The notes under the pieces are model-generated. The model did no database searches, had not been told where the DNA came from, and saw only the letters and a list, made by a program, of their open reading frames with translations. A stretch of 64,000 bases of DNA from Lepraria neglecta (Eukaryota; Ascomycota; Lecanoromycetes; Lecanorales; Stereocaulaceae), in the NCBI GenBank assembly GCA_033220425.1, contig CM065651.1, positions 806,001-870,000 on the forward strand. The letters are read 5' to 3'. Position numbers and translations under genes: made by a program. This document shows, piece after piece, positions 40,458-51,924 of the stretch (position 1 is the first letter of the stretch; every line of letters begins with the position of its first letter).

Positions 40458-42028
40458 ATGGTGAATATCACAGAAAAAATAAAGGAGTAAGTCTTACTCA
40501 AGTCTTCGAAAGCACAATGCTGAGCCTGCTAGGATCGAGGATGAGATGCGGAGGACGCAAAGTAAAAAGACGTGAAACCCCATATATTGGACTGTAGCAC
40601 TTATACATATCTACAGAAAACAAAGCTACTGGTGGGCTCTCATTGAAAAATCATTGCTGGGGGTTTAAAAATTGACAATTTGAAGAATATCACTTGGGAC
40701 TATTGAAAGGGTGGGCAAAGCTTCTAAGCTGAAAAGATCATGATTTTGATCTGCTCTCTACAGAAAACTCGCTCGTCTTCGAGCTCAACTGTTAGAACCA
40801 GCTCCCGGTGCCGGGTCAGGCGGCGGTGCGGGTTTCGATGTCAGCAAAAGCGGTGATGCCCGCATAGCACTTGTTGGCTTTCCATCTGTCGGCAAATCAA
40901 CGTTTCTGTCGAAGATTACAAAGACGAAGAGCGAAGTCGCTGCGTACTCGTTCACGACGTTGACTGCTATCCCTGGTGTGCTCGAATATGGAGGTGCCGA
41001 AATCCAGGTCCTCGATCTTCCAGGTATCATTGAAGGTGCTTCTGAAGGGAAGGGGAGAGGAAGGCAGGTCATTAGCGCTGCAAAAGTAGGGAAACGCTCT
41101 CCTATTCTGCTTCATTGCTGATATCAATCAAGACCAGTGATCTGATACTGATGATTCTCGATGCAACGAAAAAAGCAGAACAGAGAGCGCTCTTAGAAGG
41201 CGAGCTGGAAGCAGTCGGCATCAGACTGAATCGAGAACCGCCGTAATTATCTTTTCTGAATCCGAGATTCTCTATGGTTCCACTAATGGCCTTCAGCAAT
41301 ATATACCTGAAACCCAAAAAGGCTGGGGGGATGAAAATCACCTTCCAGTCACCACCGAAGAACCTCGATGAGAAGATGCTTTACAATATATTACGAGACT
41401 ACAAGATGTTGAACTGCGAGGTCCTTGTGAGGGATGAGAATGGTCAGAGTCATTTCCTGCGCCTTCCTTCCTTTCAATATGCTAAAGACTTCTAGCAACG
41501 GTCGACGACTTTATCGATGTTATCATGAAGGACCACAGGAAATATATCAAGTGGTATGAAATATCTCCCGTCTGTAGGGAATTTAATTGATCAAATCCCT
41601 AGTCTATATGTGTACAACAAGATCGATTCGGTCTCTCTCGATTTTCTCGACAAGTTAGCAAGGGAACCTCATACAGTGGTCATGAGCTGCGAGCTCGACC
41701 TTGGTATTCAAGACGTGGTTGAGAGATGCTGGCAAGAGCTTCAGCTGATGAGGATATACACAAAGCGGTAGGAAAACCCCCGTCAAGTGGCAGATCGGTC
41801 AAAAGCTAACGGCTCTGAAGCAAAGGAGAAGAACCAGACTTTAGCGAAGCACTGATTGTTCGAAACAAGTCATCGATTGAGGAGGTATGCGACCAGGTTC
41901 ACCGAACGCTCAAGGAGACCTTCAAATACGCCATGGTGTGGGGCGCCAGTGCCCGACACGTGCCACAGAGAGTGGGGTTGAGCCATATAGTAGCAGACGA
42001 GGACGTGGTGTCCATTGTCACTAAATGA
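40458..42028 (+). CDS. RBG1: DRG1/Rbg1-family translational GTPase
   Basis: Ten exons: 40458-40486, 40533-40561, 40617-40631, 40686-40710, 40764-41085, 41133-41242, 41297-41442, 41496-41553, 41603-41767, 41821-42028. They sum to 1107 nt, 368 aa, the family length. The N-terminal helices ([13 protein letters not shown], then [14 protein letters not shown]) are built from four micro-exons of 15-29 nt. The G domain shows GFPSVGKST (G1), DLPGIIEGA (G3) and YNKIDS (G4), and the C-terminal TGS domain ends VVSIVTK. DRG1/Rbg1 binds translating ribosomes with Tma46/DFRP1 and helps relieve pausing. Every join restores an alignable codon; exon 4 ends are the least certain. Confidence 0.95.
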
Positions 42029-42495
42029 GCTAATTTCTCAGCTGTGCCCTGGTTGACCTGTCTTTGAGAATGAAATATTCACAAGCTTCTATATTAGGCA
42101 GGGTTAAGGAACGCAATTAGTGCGGTGCTTTGCATATATGGGATAAGGGGGACTAATTCCTAAAAATGGCATGTGAAATAAAATTCGATATATCTTGCAC
42201 CTTTCACTTTTCGATCCTTAGCATCTTCAAACTTGAGAGCCTGATACTTACTGCGCCTGCCCCAATTCCAATCTGGTTGCATTTTGTGTTCGTCTGCACA
42301 CAATGCTCGAGTACGGTCTCAGGTATTGGTGTTGCAAGGCAGAAAACACTGAATTGACTATCTAGCTAAATGATGGGGATCTATGGAACCATTATAGAAT
42401 CCTCCGTCTATATGCTAGCAATTCTGCTTGTAACCAAAAGAGAAAGGTAATGGAATCGCACAAAGAGCAATCAGGCAACCACATAATTGGAAATC
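42029..42495. other. Intergenic after RBG1
   Basis: 467 bp with no supported gene; a short open frame at 42166-42357 has no similarity. Confidence 0.5.
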
Positions 42496-43172
42496 ATGTC
42501 TTCTTCCGAGCCACCTTGCCTCCTCATCAACAAACTTCCAGCGGAAATCCGCCTAATGATATACGAACACATCAGCCCTCCAGATATGCTTGTTTGTACA
42601 ATTGCATATGCCCGTCGCCGCAAGTATGAATTTCCACACTTCGATAATGGCACCATCAACGAAGACAACGAAAAACGAGGTTAATTCGAATATTTTCCCG
42701 CCTTGGGCCTCCTCTGCACATGTTCGAAGCTACACAATGAGGCTCGATATTTCTACCTCCCGCGGTGCAACTTTATCGTTTTGGATTCGGAGACGTTAGA
42801 AATTCTCCATATTCTCCAGTCCTTCCCATGCAACAACCTTGGCCATCTGCGCGGAACCCATCTGATGTACGTTAACGGTTGGTCGCACGGAATAGGCTGG
42901 CTGATATCAAGGATATGGGTGAAACAGAGATTGCCTGAGGCTTGATGATTGCAGTGGTTATTTGTCTGTTATCCGGCCTCGATCACTTTACGCTGGACTT
43001 CAAGAGCATCGATTATGCGTGGGACTGTTGTGCTGCAAGAGTAATATGTCTTGCAAGTGTGGAAAGCATGAAGGCGGAGGGGCGTCATGTGCTGAAGAAT
43101 TGTACGGTTAAGATATTGATTACTGGTCGACTCCCGGACGTTCATTTGATATTGCTTGATCGGCCAAACTAG
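42496..43172 (+). pseudogene. Broken 2EXR-type (F-box-like) protein gene
   Basis: The first part reads MSSSEPPCLL then INKLPAEIRLMIYEHI, the start of the 2EXR/F-box-like domain common in expanded fungal families. A TAA at 42682-42684 interrupts it, yet the same frame carries on with the expected LLCTCSKLHNEARYFYLPRCNF. A second break near 42940 shifts the remainder (FTLDFKSIDYAW... ending LLDRPN) to another frame. Function of intact relatives is mostly unknown. It sits beside another broken gene, the thioesterase-like one. An intron across the first stop is unlikely, since no donor/acceptor pair fits. Confidence 0.7.
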
Positions 43173-43247
43173 ACAGTGACATAGAGTATGTGGACAGGTT
43201 TCTCATTTTGTGGTTCTGAATCCTATTATTCTTATAGATATCATTGC

Positions 43248-44057
43248 TCAAGCCGTTAAAAACTCAACAATATCATCAAATCCCCCCAGTTCCTTAACCC
43301 AATGCCCACCATCCCCATATTCCTTCCAAGTAATGCTCATTCCCAGCTTCTCCAACACCGCTCTCATCTGTCGACCAAGCTCAATATCAACCTCATCATC
43401 ATCCTCAGCACGGCTCATAAAAACAGACGTCTCCAGAGCAGCTGACTGTACTACAATTGAGGGCACCACCCCTTCAAGATCAAGCTTTGCACGCAAGAAT
43501 CCCGCCAGTCCCGCCTCTGACACCGTCTTCTCCCCGATAAAGCTCTCAACACATGCTTTCAAAGCCAACAAATGCACCAAGCTTACACAGCCCACTCAGC
43601 AAGGTCAACAACCCAACCGCACAGCCTTGACTAATCTCCAGCACCACCACCCCTCCCCCATCCACGCTCTCGCCACCCAACAATTTCGCTTCCTCCTCAA
43701 TCAGTCCCCTAAGAAACCCCACAGATTCTCTTAACCCCTCAATCTGCAAGCTCTCCCGCTGGCTTGGAGCAGTCAGTGAGTATACATCAAACCATTCGCT
43801 CATTTCCTCTTGGAAAACAGTTGAAAAGCGCGTTTGGGAGGTAGGGAATATCCATTTCCAGGTGGGAAAGTGTTGCGAGAGTGACGAACTCGGGAAGTCT
43901 GCCCTTCGAAAAGTTCAGCTGCGAACCCTGGGCCGGTGCTGCCGCGGCCACGGAGGGCGATAATTGTGTGGGTGTGCGGTTGGATTGGGGAGATGATGTG
44001 AGGTGGTGGGAAGGGGGTGGGCAAGATTTCTTCGCTGGATGACTGAAATTCTTTCAA
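43248..44057 (-). pseudogene. Broken acyl-protein-thioesterase-like alpha/beta hydrolase
   Basis: Homology runs across three stretches in two frames. First come PHIISPIQPHTHTIIALRGRGSTGPGF and ELFEGQT (near 43900-44000). Then PTWKWIFP...MSEWFDVYSL, REDLQIEGL-like and the nucleophile region EISQGCA (near 43620). Last comes DDDEVDIELG and the catalytic-His segment YGDGGHWVKE near 43280. This is the fungal phospholipase/carboxylesterase (APT1-like) family. Frame changes lie near 43900 and near 43570. The usual Gly-Gly-x-Ser elbow reads Leu-Glu-x-Ser, so the site is also damaged. No ATG precedes the first stretch. The family is likely; exact relatives are not determined. Confidence 0.72.
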
Positions 44058-44465
44058 GAAATCAACAGTTGGCAGTAATGGTGCTCCCGCAGCCTTGCTG
44101 ATGGTGCAAAAAGCGGGGAAAGTAGAGTCTGTGATGGATGCTAGTGACGATTCCCTGCCCTCTCAGAACACAAAGTACGCAGTTCAGTCCCTCTTGTGCT
44201 ACCGCGTGCCTTGTTGGAAACGTGGGGAATAGAGAAATTATGATTAGCGTCGACTATGCATGGACACGGGTTACTTTCTTGGGAATAATGAATGTGAAAT
44301 GCATTTTAATTTCTCCTAAAGGTTCTGCATGATATTAGCAATGTTAGGCATCATACGCCGCATGTCATCAAAAGTCCATCGCAAACACCTCTAATTTCGC
44401 CAGGTTCATGACATCTTCCCGTCGTTACGCTCGAAACGCCTCGCAAACTGCAAAGGTCCAAACAA
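44058..44465. other. Intergenic, no gene seen
   Basis: 408 bp between the broken hydrolase and the 3' end of the DNAJ gene; short frames only. Confidence 0.5.
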
Positions 44466-45666
44466 TCAAGGAAGAACAGCCTTCAATTGTGTCTTCTGAT
44501 CGGGTGTCAGACTCGTCGGAAATTTGACCTTCACCTCTACGATCATGTCACCCCGTTCCGAAGGCTTCTTGCTCTTCGGCATGCCTTGATGTGGAAAAGT
44601 TTCTTGGAAGCCTGGGCCTGTCGGTCCCCCGCGAGATACTGATTGTTGCCTGCCATCGATTGTTGTAACAGTCCGCTTCCACCCTGTCAGGGCCTCTTTG
44701 AGATCGAGTTCGACGACTGCTTTGAGGTTATCGCCTTCGCGTGTGAATACGGGATGTGGTTTCTGGAATGTTATGTTAGTCTTCTGAATCAGATACGAAC
44801 TGTTCTGCGAAAGAAACATACCTCAGTAACAATAAAATGCAAATCCTGTATTCCACCCTCTTCCTGATCACCGACTCCCTTGAATTTTATCTTTGTCCCT
44901 ACCTTATATCCCGGCTTGATCCCTATATCCAGAATCTTATCCTCAACATTCTGCACGTGCGTCTGTTGGTCATACGTCTTCCGCCTAATCTTCATCTTCT
45001 TCTGCGTTCCCTTAAACAGCTCTTCCAGTGTAAGTGGCAGTGGCCGCTCGACAGTCGTGACTTCAGGCGACCGCTCTCTCCTTCTTGAAGGACCACCATA
45101 TGAATCCTTCCGAGATGATCGACCTCCTCCATACGAGTTTCGACCAACCCCTGCAAATTGAGAGAAAATATCGTCATCGTCACCCGTCCCCGCACCCCCT
45201 TGCCTGAGGAATTCCGAGAATATGCTTGACGGATCACTGAAATTGAATCCTCCACTACCACCGCCCGTCGAGAAATGGAATGATCTTCCTCCCCCTGGCA
45301 TGCCTCCCATTCCAGGAAAGCCACCGGCGCTTTGGAAGGGCACGCCGCCTGGTCCATCTGCAGCACCAGGTGGGGCCTCGGTACCGCCGCGCAGGAGGAA
45401 TTCCAGGCCGTATTGGTCATAGACTTTACGTTTTTCGGGGTCGGAGAGGATCTCGTAAGCTTGTGATACTTCTTTGAACTTCTCGGATGCTTTGGGATTG
45501 TCGGGGTTTTTGTCGGGGTGGTGCTTTAGTGCTTGTTTTCTAAGATATGTTAGCACCGAGTAAATGGGCGGAACGGATTAGTCTACCGATATGCTTTCTT
45601 GATCTCATCTTGTGTAGAACCGGGCTTAATGCCCAAGGTGTTGTAGAGCTTTGTTTCCGCTACCAT
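44466..45666 (-). CDS. SIS1: Class B J-domain co-chaperone (Sis1/DNAJB1 type)
   Basis: Three exons (45587-45666, 44822-45539, 44466-44762) encode 364 aa. The J domain starts [18 protein letters not shown] and carries HPD in KHHPDKN; intron 1 splits it. A Gly/Phe-rich stretch and a Gly/Met/Ser region follow (about 75-165), then two CTD beta domains ([18 protein letters not shown], and [13 protein letters not shown] from exon 3). There is no CxxCxGxG zinc finger, so it is class B like Sis1. It delivers substrates to cytosolic Hsp70 and stimulates its ATPase. No DIAVI-like J-domain oddity was seen. Confidence 0.94.
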
Positions 45667-46374
45667 GTTGGGTATGATGAGTATTGTTAGAAAACGGTGT
45701 TGGAGTCGAAGTCTCTGCCGAGTGAGCGAAGTCAATTAAGTACCCTGGAAGGCAATGCCCACTCCTGAGAGTCAGTCAACCAGGCTCAAATCGGTATGGA
45801 GGCTCAGGGTCGGTCGGGGCAATCCGATTTGGAAGGCGCAGCGGACAGACGCATGTGAACGAAGGCAAGTCCACTAGCACTATTAACAATTTGAGGTGTT
45901 GTGTTGTAGCAAAGCAATTGCTTTCCAGGATTCCAAGGACAGGACAAGGGATGCCCACGCGATCAACCGGCAAGTGACGTTGGGCCGCAGCACCTGTAGA
46001 ATGTTCTCGAAGCTTCTCTCGGTTAGACTTTAGGGCACCGCTTTAGGGTTGCCTCGGCTGCTTTTCAGTTCATTTATTGGAACACTGTTTGAGCTATGGC
46101 TCAAGCGAGTCATAATGCTTCGTTCCACTAGCAAGAACTTGGAAATATTTGGAGTGAGCTCACAACTCTCCTTTCCAATGTTCTGGCAAGATTATGTAGA
46201 AGCGGAGGCACAAGGCTATTGGAGTATCTGGATCGCTACAACCATCCATGACTGCTTGTTTGATCCACTTCGGTCGTGATTAGCGAAAAACGGTTGGCCA
46301 CAGGACCTCATCCTTAATACAGAATCCCTCAAAAGAGCACCTCGTGCTTGAACTCTGCTTATCAGCCAGTCCCA
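45667..46374. other. Intergenic DNAJ 5' / UreF 3'
   Basis: 708 bp including the DNAJ promoter. A 76-codon frame at 46049-46279 has no recognisable similarity. I looked for inverted nGAAn heat-shock elements and could not find a convincing array. Confidence 0.5.
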
Positions 46375-47262
46375 TCACGAATTGAAAATCCGCGAATAAA
46401 GCAACTCATGTCTACCGGCCCACAAATCAAGCATCACGACGCCTTGTCCCGCCTCTTCCACACCTTTCTCCCAATTTGCCTCCATAGCACTTTGAATCTC
46501 CCCTCTCAACAACCCACTAGCCAACAGCCCTTGCGCCTTATACGGTCCCATAACGCTAGCTCGAACAGCTGCACTCACCACAGCCTTGGCGTGGTTGAAG
46601 AGGAATATGTATGCGGATTCATGTAGCCCTATGCCCATAGCAGACGTCGCGGCCGCCCAGATGGGTGCGAAATGGCCGCTGAGTTCAATTTCTTCGTCGT
46701 CCTGAGACTGAGGCGCTTTCATAGCTTTTGAAAACTGCTCTAATGCCTTCGCGGCAGGTGATTCTCCGGCATCGTCTTTCAGTGCACGCTCCCAAAGAGT
46801 GAGCAGTGCCCTTCCCTGAGCCACACTTGCCCTCCTGGCTACAGGACACAGCGTGCATGCGTCCAGCTCCGCATCCAAATCCCGAAGCTTCTCTGGAGAT
46901 TTGTAAGCAACGAGAAGGTATGGTAGTGTGGTTGTAGCCAGAGATATGAGCGCCAGAGCGAGAAATCGGGGGAAGTTTTCTGAGGCGGACGGATTTCCTT
47001 TGGTGGTGGAGTGGTGAGCGAGGTAAGACTCTAGGCCAGAGGAAAAGGCAAAGGAGCCGAGAGGGAGGGCACTGTCGGAGAGGAGAAGCAGGGGGTGATT
47101 TGGGAGATGAGCGTTGGAAGATGCGGAGAGGCCATTGGGGGTTAGATGGTTTGAGACGTTGGCGTCGGAGATCGTGGCCAATTGGGCCCGAGCGGCGGAG
47201 AGCCGTGTTTCCAGACGAGCAATCTCATCTTTCAGAGTCTGCTCGTCTATGCTGGGACTCAT
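46375..47262 (-). CDS. ureF: Urease accessory protein UreF
   Basis: A single exon of 295 aa. The UreF core begins LLLLSDSALPLGSFAFSSGLESYL (key part ALPLGSFAFSSGLE at about 65-78). The middle holds AQGRALLTLWERAL and the end SGHFAPIWAAATSAMGIG. A short helical N-terminal extension (about 45 residues, coiled-coil-like) is usual in fungi. UreF works with UreD/UreG to deliver nickel into the urease active site, so this gene supports urea use. Urease and UreD/UreG are not in the window. It is divergent from BMT5 across 150 bp. Confidence 0.94.
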   Translation of the reverse strand: MSPSIDEQTLKDEIARLETRLSAARAQLATISDANVSNHLTPNGLSASSNAHLPNHPLLLLSDSALPLGSFAFSSGLESYLAHHSTTKGNPSASENFPRFLALALISLATTTLPYLLVAYKSPEKLRDLDAELDACTLCPVARRASVAQGRALLTLWERALKDDAGESPAAKALEQFSKAMKAPQSQDDEEIELSGHFAPIWAAATSAMGIGLHESAYIFLFNHAKAVVSAAVRASVMGPYKAQGLLASGLLRGEIQSAMEANWEKGVEEAGQGVVMLDLWAGRHELLYSRIFNS

Positions 47263-47412
47263 CGAGGCAGCATTGCTGGGATGAAGTAGTTTGGAAGAAG
47301 GTGTAGGCGGCGGGATGTAGTCCGAACGGCAAATCTTCGGCTGCGCTAGAATGTTGAAGCTCTGACCAGGTACCTCACGCGTTGCAGGATTTCGTGGAGA
47401 TCATACCTGGCA
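47263..47412. promoter_or_regulatory. Divergent promoter region UreF/BMT5
   Basis: Only 150 bp separate the two start codons, so the promoters must overlap. No named site was identified. Confidence 0.55.
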
Positions 47413-48305
47413 ATGGGCAAAGCGAAGAGGACGAAGTTCAAAGCTTTGCACTCCAAGCCATATCAAACCCCTGGAAAAGTCGTTCCGAAGCTGGCGACGT
47501 TCTCCGGCAAGTCCGTTAAACACAACAAGCCCTCCAAATCTGCACCACCACCCGCCCCAACAATTCCGTTCTCACCCACCGACCATGTACTCCTAGTTGG
47601 CGAAGGCGACTTTTCCTTCTCACGCTCGCTCCTTGAGACTCACGGCTGCTCTTCTCTCATTGCAACGAGCTTCGATATGCAATCAGCCCTCTGCGGGAAA
47701 TATCCACAAGTGGCATCCCATATCCGCGTACTCGAGGAAGACGGCTGCCAAGTACTATATGGTGTCGATGCGACGAAGCTGGGTAAGCCTGGGACGTCTG
47801 ACGGTGGAGGAAAAGAAGTGAAGAGAGGCGGGTTCGATAAGGTGGTGTTCAATTTCCCGCATGTTGGGGGCTTAACGAAGGATGTCAATCGCCAGGTTCG
47901 GCATAATCAGGGTAAGCCATGTCTTAAAGACCTTTGATGGAGACTTCGTCAATTGATCCTTGCGCAGAGCTTCTTGTAGGTTTCTTCAAGTCTGCGCTGC
48001 CTCTCATGGTGGCCGAAGGTTCAATCATCGTCACCATTTTCGAGGGCGAACCGTATGATCTGTGGAACATCAGGGACCTCGCGCGACACGTAGGCTTGAA
48101 AGTTGGAAGGAGCTTCAAGTTCCAAGCGAGTGCATATCCCGGCTATAAGCACGCTAGGACCTTAGGGAATATAGAGGGTGGTGGGGGCTGGAAGGGTGAA
48201 GATCGGCCGGCGAGGACCTATATCTTCGAGGTCAACGAGAAAGAAGCACAGCCAACACCGGAGAGCAAGAAGAAGAGGGGAAATAGTGATTCAGAGGATG
48301 ATTGA
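47413..48305 (+). CDS. BMT5: 25S rRNA (uridine-N3)-methyltransferase Bmt5 type
   Basis: Two exons (47413-47911, 47968-48305) give 278 aa. A basic nucleolar-looking N-terminus (MGKAKRTKFKALHSK) precedes a Rossmann-like methyltransferase of the DUF2431/Bmt5 family: LVGEGDFSFSRSL (SAM motif I, about 58-70), LIATSFD, then FNFPHVGG (about 145-152). After the splice, ELLVGFFKSALPLM and VTIFEGEPYDLWNIRDLA follow. Yeast Bmt5 makes m3U in 25S rRNA in the nucleolus. The C-terminal tail is charged. The donor after NQG and the acceptor GCGCAG are clear. Confidence 0.93.
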
Positions 48306-48405
48306 CAATCTGTGAACCCGGCGTCGATTCTTGCTATATATGCTCCCAGACCAACGCCATCGCTATGGTCGATTGCTGGATACTCCTGAATATCATGCTG
48401 GACGA

Positions 48406-49772
48406 TTATGATATATACACCTTCCGAATGTCCGAAGCCGGGTATAAATGTGAGGTCGTCGGATCTTTCACATGACCAGGGTCGAGACCAACTTTTGCAC
48501 TCATCTCGAGCAATCGATCGCGCCCGTAGACCCTACCATTCGGCAGGACAACGGGATCATTCTCAACGTAGCTCTTCGTGTGGTGTGCATAAGGCAGTTT
48601 GCGAGCAAGCTCATTCAGCTCTGTGGAACAAATCGGACATACTGAAGTGGTTGTGGAACTTGCATTCGCTGTGCTGCTGGCATGTTTGGAATGGCAAGAT
48701 GGCGTTTTGAGAGCCGACAAGCCGGCAGAAAGTGCTATATGGAGGAGCGGACGTGCGGGGAGTGAGAAGAGTTCGTGGTGGGTCTGAACAAAAAGAGTGG
48801 CGAGGAAATCCCACCGGGCTGGCGAATATAACATCTACCTATGTCAGTCTCCAAGCAATGGCACTTTTGAAAAGAGACATACATTATACTCTTGCACTTG
48901 AGTATCTGGGGGATACGCTAGCAGTCCTGCTGCTCTGTTCACCTCTTTAGGATACGTATTTGCGTGCTGGGTCAAATATTTCCGGGCATGTTGCCTGGCT
49001 TCTACGACTTGTCCGTTCCGGCGAAGCTCGATGTACTGTTGCATCCGAAGTTCAAACTCAAGACGGCTCTGTATACCCAGCATCAGCATATAGACGGTTG
49101 AGAGAGCAATCAGATAGCGCTTACATCCGTCTTCTTCATCATTGGCTTGTGCTCCGCGCACCAAGCCAGGCACTCCTTCGTACTGCCTCTCCTTAAACTC
49201 TCTTCGACCCTATGACACTGCACGAAGACGTCCAGATCTACCAATTCCTCTATACCCTTTTCCTTTGCCAGCGCTCTTGCACTTTCTCCGTAGCCGCACC
49301 TCAAGAGGTAATCCACCAATAGCCTGTTTAACCTGACCCTCGACCATTCATCGTACTTGACATCTGCCAGGCTGGGTATCTCATACAGGTCTTGTAGATG
49401 CTGTATCCGCCTCCTCGAGTGCTGATGTAATATCTTCTCTTCGTTGTGCAAATTTACCATTTTCCGCTTAAGACCTTGCATGCGGTTTATCATGTTGTCT
49501 AGGTTACTGAGAGTTTGGCTCGAATCATGGCCGGTAAATGCGGCGTTCGCTGTTGTCTTTAGGGCTGATAGGATATCTTTGTTCTCTCGTTCGACGTGCT
49601 TTTGCACAGTCTTAAAGTTTTTGCGGGCAAGTTCGTGGGGGAGACGGAGAAGAGGTTGCTCCTACGAATTGCACATGTATAAGCTGGGGCCTCGCGTAAG
49701 AGAACATGGAGTGTATACCAAGAGTAAGTGGCTTTCAGCGTTGAGCTTCGTCGTGGTGAGTTCTGCTGCCAT
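48406..49772 (-). CDS. FYV10: GID E3 ligase RING subunit Fyv10/Gid9 (MAEA type)
   Basis: Four exons (49719-49772, 49125-49661, 48883-49068, 48406-48834) encode 401 aa. Order: N-terminal coiled coil (about 25-110), LisH (RLLVDYLLRCGYGESA), CTLH (VFVQCHRVEESLRRGS), CRA (FELRMQQYIELRRNG on), and a degenerate RING at the end (CPICSTELNELARKLPYAHH). Fyv10/Gid9 pairs with Rmd5 to form the catalytic RING dimer of the GID/CTLH ubiquitin ligase, which degrades gluconeogenic enzymes in yeast. Reading frames change at each intron. The acceptor of the last intron is placed at GGTAG before ATGTTATATTC because that keeps the CRA sequence. Confidence 0.93.
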
Positions 49773-50022
49773 GGTGGGAAGAGTCCCTGAAAATATAGAG
49801 GCTTGACTAGTAAACCATGAGCTACAATATCCTGTAGAAGCCTCAAGATTATCGTAGGAGGTCATGAGGACCTGAGTGTGTGGTTTTGGACGGATGACAA
49901 TGGCGGGGTCCAAAGAGAGCTAGTGCCGGCACAAGCTCGGTCCTAGATAATAAACTACCCAATCTCCAACAACCGTCTCCACTACACATCCTGCTCTTAC
50001 TATTCGCGTTTGGCATGGCAGC
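49773..50022. promoter_or_regulatory. Divergent promoter region FYV10/RKM4
   Basis: 250 bp between facing-away start codons must contain both promoters; no specific element was identified. Confidence 0.5.
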
Positions 50023-51577
50023 ATGACTACCAGCCGGGGGGATGCAGACTTCCAAGTCAAGACTACTGAGTTCTTGCAATGGCTGCAGCAACGGGCAGGA
50101 ACAACGATTAGCCCAAAGATACAAATAGCTGATTTGAGAGAGCAGCATGCTGGTAGAGGAATAGGTAGCTTCTCGGTCAATACTTCTCTGAGCTCTTCGC
50201 TGACAGGAAAGCAGTTGCCACGGAGGTCATAGAAGAAGACGAAGAGCTATTCAGCATTGCACACTCATCTATACTCACAACCCACAATTCGAACCTTCAG
50301 ACTGTCAAACCAGCCATACTCGAATGTCTCGATGCCTGGAACTCATTAGTCCTGGTCATGATCCACGAAGACGGTCTTGGAGAGAAGTCTACATGGTGGC
50401 CATATCTGAACATCTTACCTAGAGATTTTGACACTCTGATCTATTGGTCCTCGGACGAGCTCGCTGAGCTACAGGGCAGCGCTGTACTGGACAAAATAGG
50501 CAAGACTGATGCCGATGAGTCTTTCAAGAAGTGTCTACTGCCATTGGTACAGCAAAATGCGGAGATTTTTGGCCATCACGCTCAAGCATTCGCTGGCACC
50601 GATGCCGAGAGTGCGCTCCTAAGGCTGGCTCACAGGATGGCTACATTGATCATGGCATACGGGTTTGATCTAGAAGCTGGATCATCAACATCGGAAGACG
50701 AAGACGAGGATGAAGCAGACGGCTCTTCTCAATCTGCTTATGAGCTTAACAAAGGGATGATCCCATTGGCGGACCTGTTTAATGCCGACGGTGACCTGAA
50801 CAATGTGGGTCTCATGAATTTCAACACTTTGCGAGTAGCCTGACAACATCAGGCACACCTTTTGCAGCAAGAGAATTCAATGACGATGATCACTCTCAAA
50901 TCTATTCGAAAAGGACAGCAAATCTTCAACGACTTTGGTCAGCTTCCTAGGTCCGACTTACTTCGGAGGTATGGATATGTCACGGATAATTACAAGAGAT
51001 GGGACGTCGTGGAAGTAGACATCGAGACCGTTATTAAAGCGGCCGGTGAACACAACACGCTCAACCAAAAAGAGAAGAACGACCGGGTAATGTTCTTCAA
51101 GCAATTGCGACTAATCAAAGACTTGCTAACTGGATGTAGCTTGACCTTACGGCAGAGTGGGAAGTTTTGCAAGATGGTTATGATATTACTCGCTCTACGG
51201 CAAATCAGGCATTCGAATTCGATAGAGCTCTTGTTCTTACAATTACCGCCCTACTGCTCAACTCTGAGGAGTTCACGGAAGCTTTGGAGGACCCACCAGA
51301 GCAGCCACCGCCATCTTTACGAATGCCTCTGGCTTTAGTCCTTCGCAGGATCATTTCTTCGAGACAGAGCGCTTACCGAACAACGATAGCTGAAGATGCT
51401 ACCCTGTTGGAGGATGCTGACGTGCAAAGACGCCGAAGAATGGCTATCGAGGTCCGCTTGGGTGAGAAAGAAATCCTAGCAAAAGCAGCCGACAAAGTTG
51501 ACAAAAGGATTGCCAAACTTGGTTCGGCAACCGAGCAAGAGCAAGATACAAGTCATGCCAAGAGGAGAAGATTCTGA
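50023..51577 (+). CDS. RKM4: SET-domain ribosomal lysine methyltransferase (Rkm4/SETD6 type)
   Basis: Four exons (50023-50164, 50212-50804, 50868-51086, 51140-51577) encode 463 aa. It is a split-SET enzyme: the N-terminal SET part (FLQWLQQRAG, then GIAVATEVIEEDEELFSI), an inserted helical domain, and then IPLADLFNAD. SET-C follows with IRKGQQIFNDFGQLPRSDLLRRYGYV, then a Rubisco-LSMT-like substrate-binding domain. Rkm4 methylates ribosomal protein L42; the animal relative SETD6 modifies RelA. The first intron seems to end in AAG; using the CAG six bases upstream would break the frame. A very acidic run at about 215-225 is in the insert. Confidence 0.88.
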
Positions 51578-51924
51578 ATTTTTAGCTTTATTTGGTTACT
51601 TGTCACTCAGGATTCTCTACCCCGGGGTACCCCAGAACACAATTGCTGGGTATGATTCCTCCGATCTCCATCCCGCCAACATCTAATGCTTCACAAATGC
51701 ATGATCCACTTTCCCTTCTTCCAACAGTCCGACTTGCAAACGAATTCTCCACGAGGACCTTCATAGCCTGTCCTACGGATGGTACAGATCGACAGCTTAC
51801 AGTACTTCCGTCGATCATCCGGTCCTATACCGTGTTCAGCAGCTGCCCAGTGTTTATGCAGTTCAAATGGATATCCTGTTTGGCAACGGCGGGGTTGCAA
51901 TCATCTAGCACTTCCTCAGGCTGG
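51578..51924. other. Convergent 3' spacer RKM4 / EPL1
   Basis: 347 bp between two converging stops; open frames here have no recognisable similarity. Confidence 0.5.
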
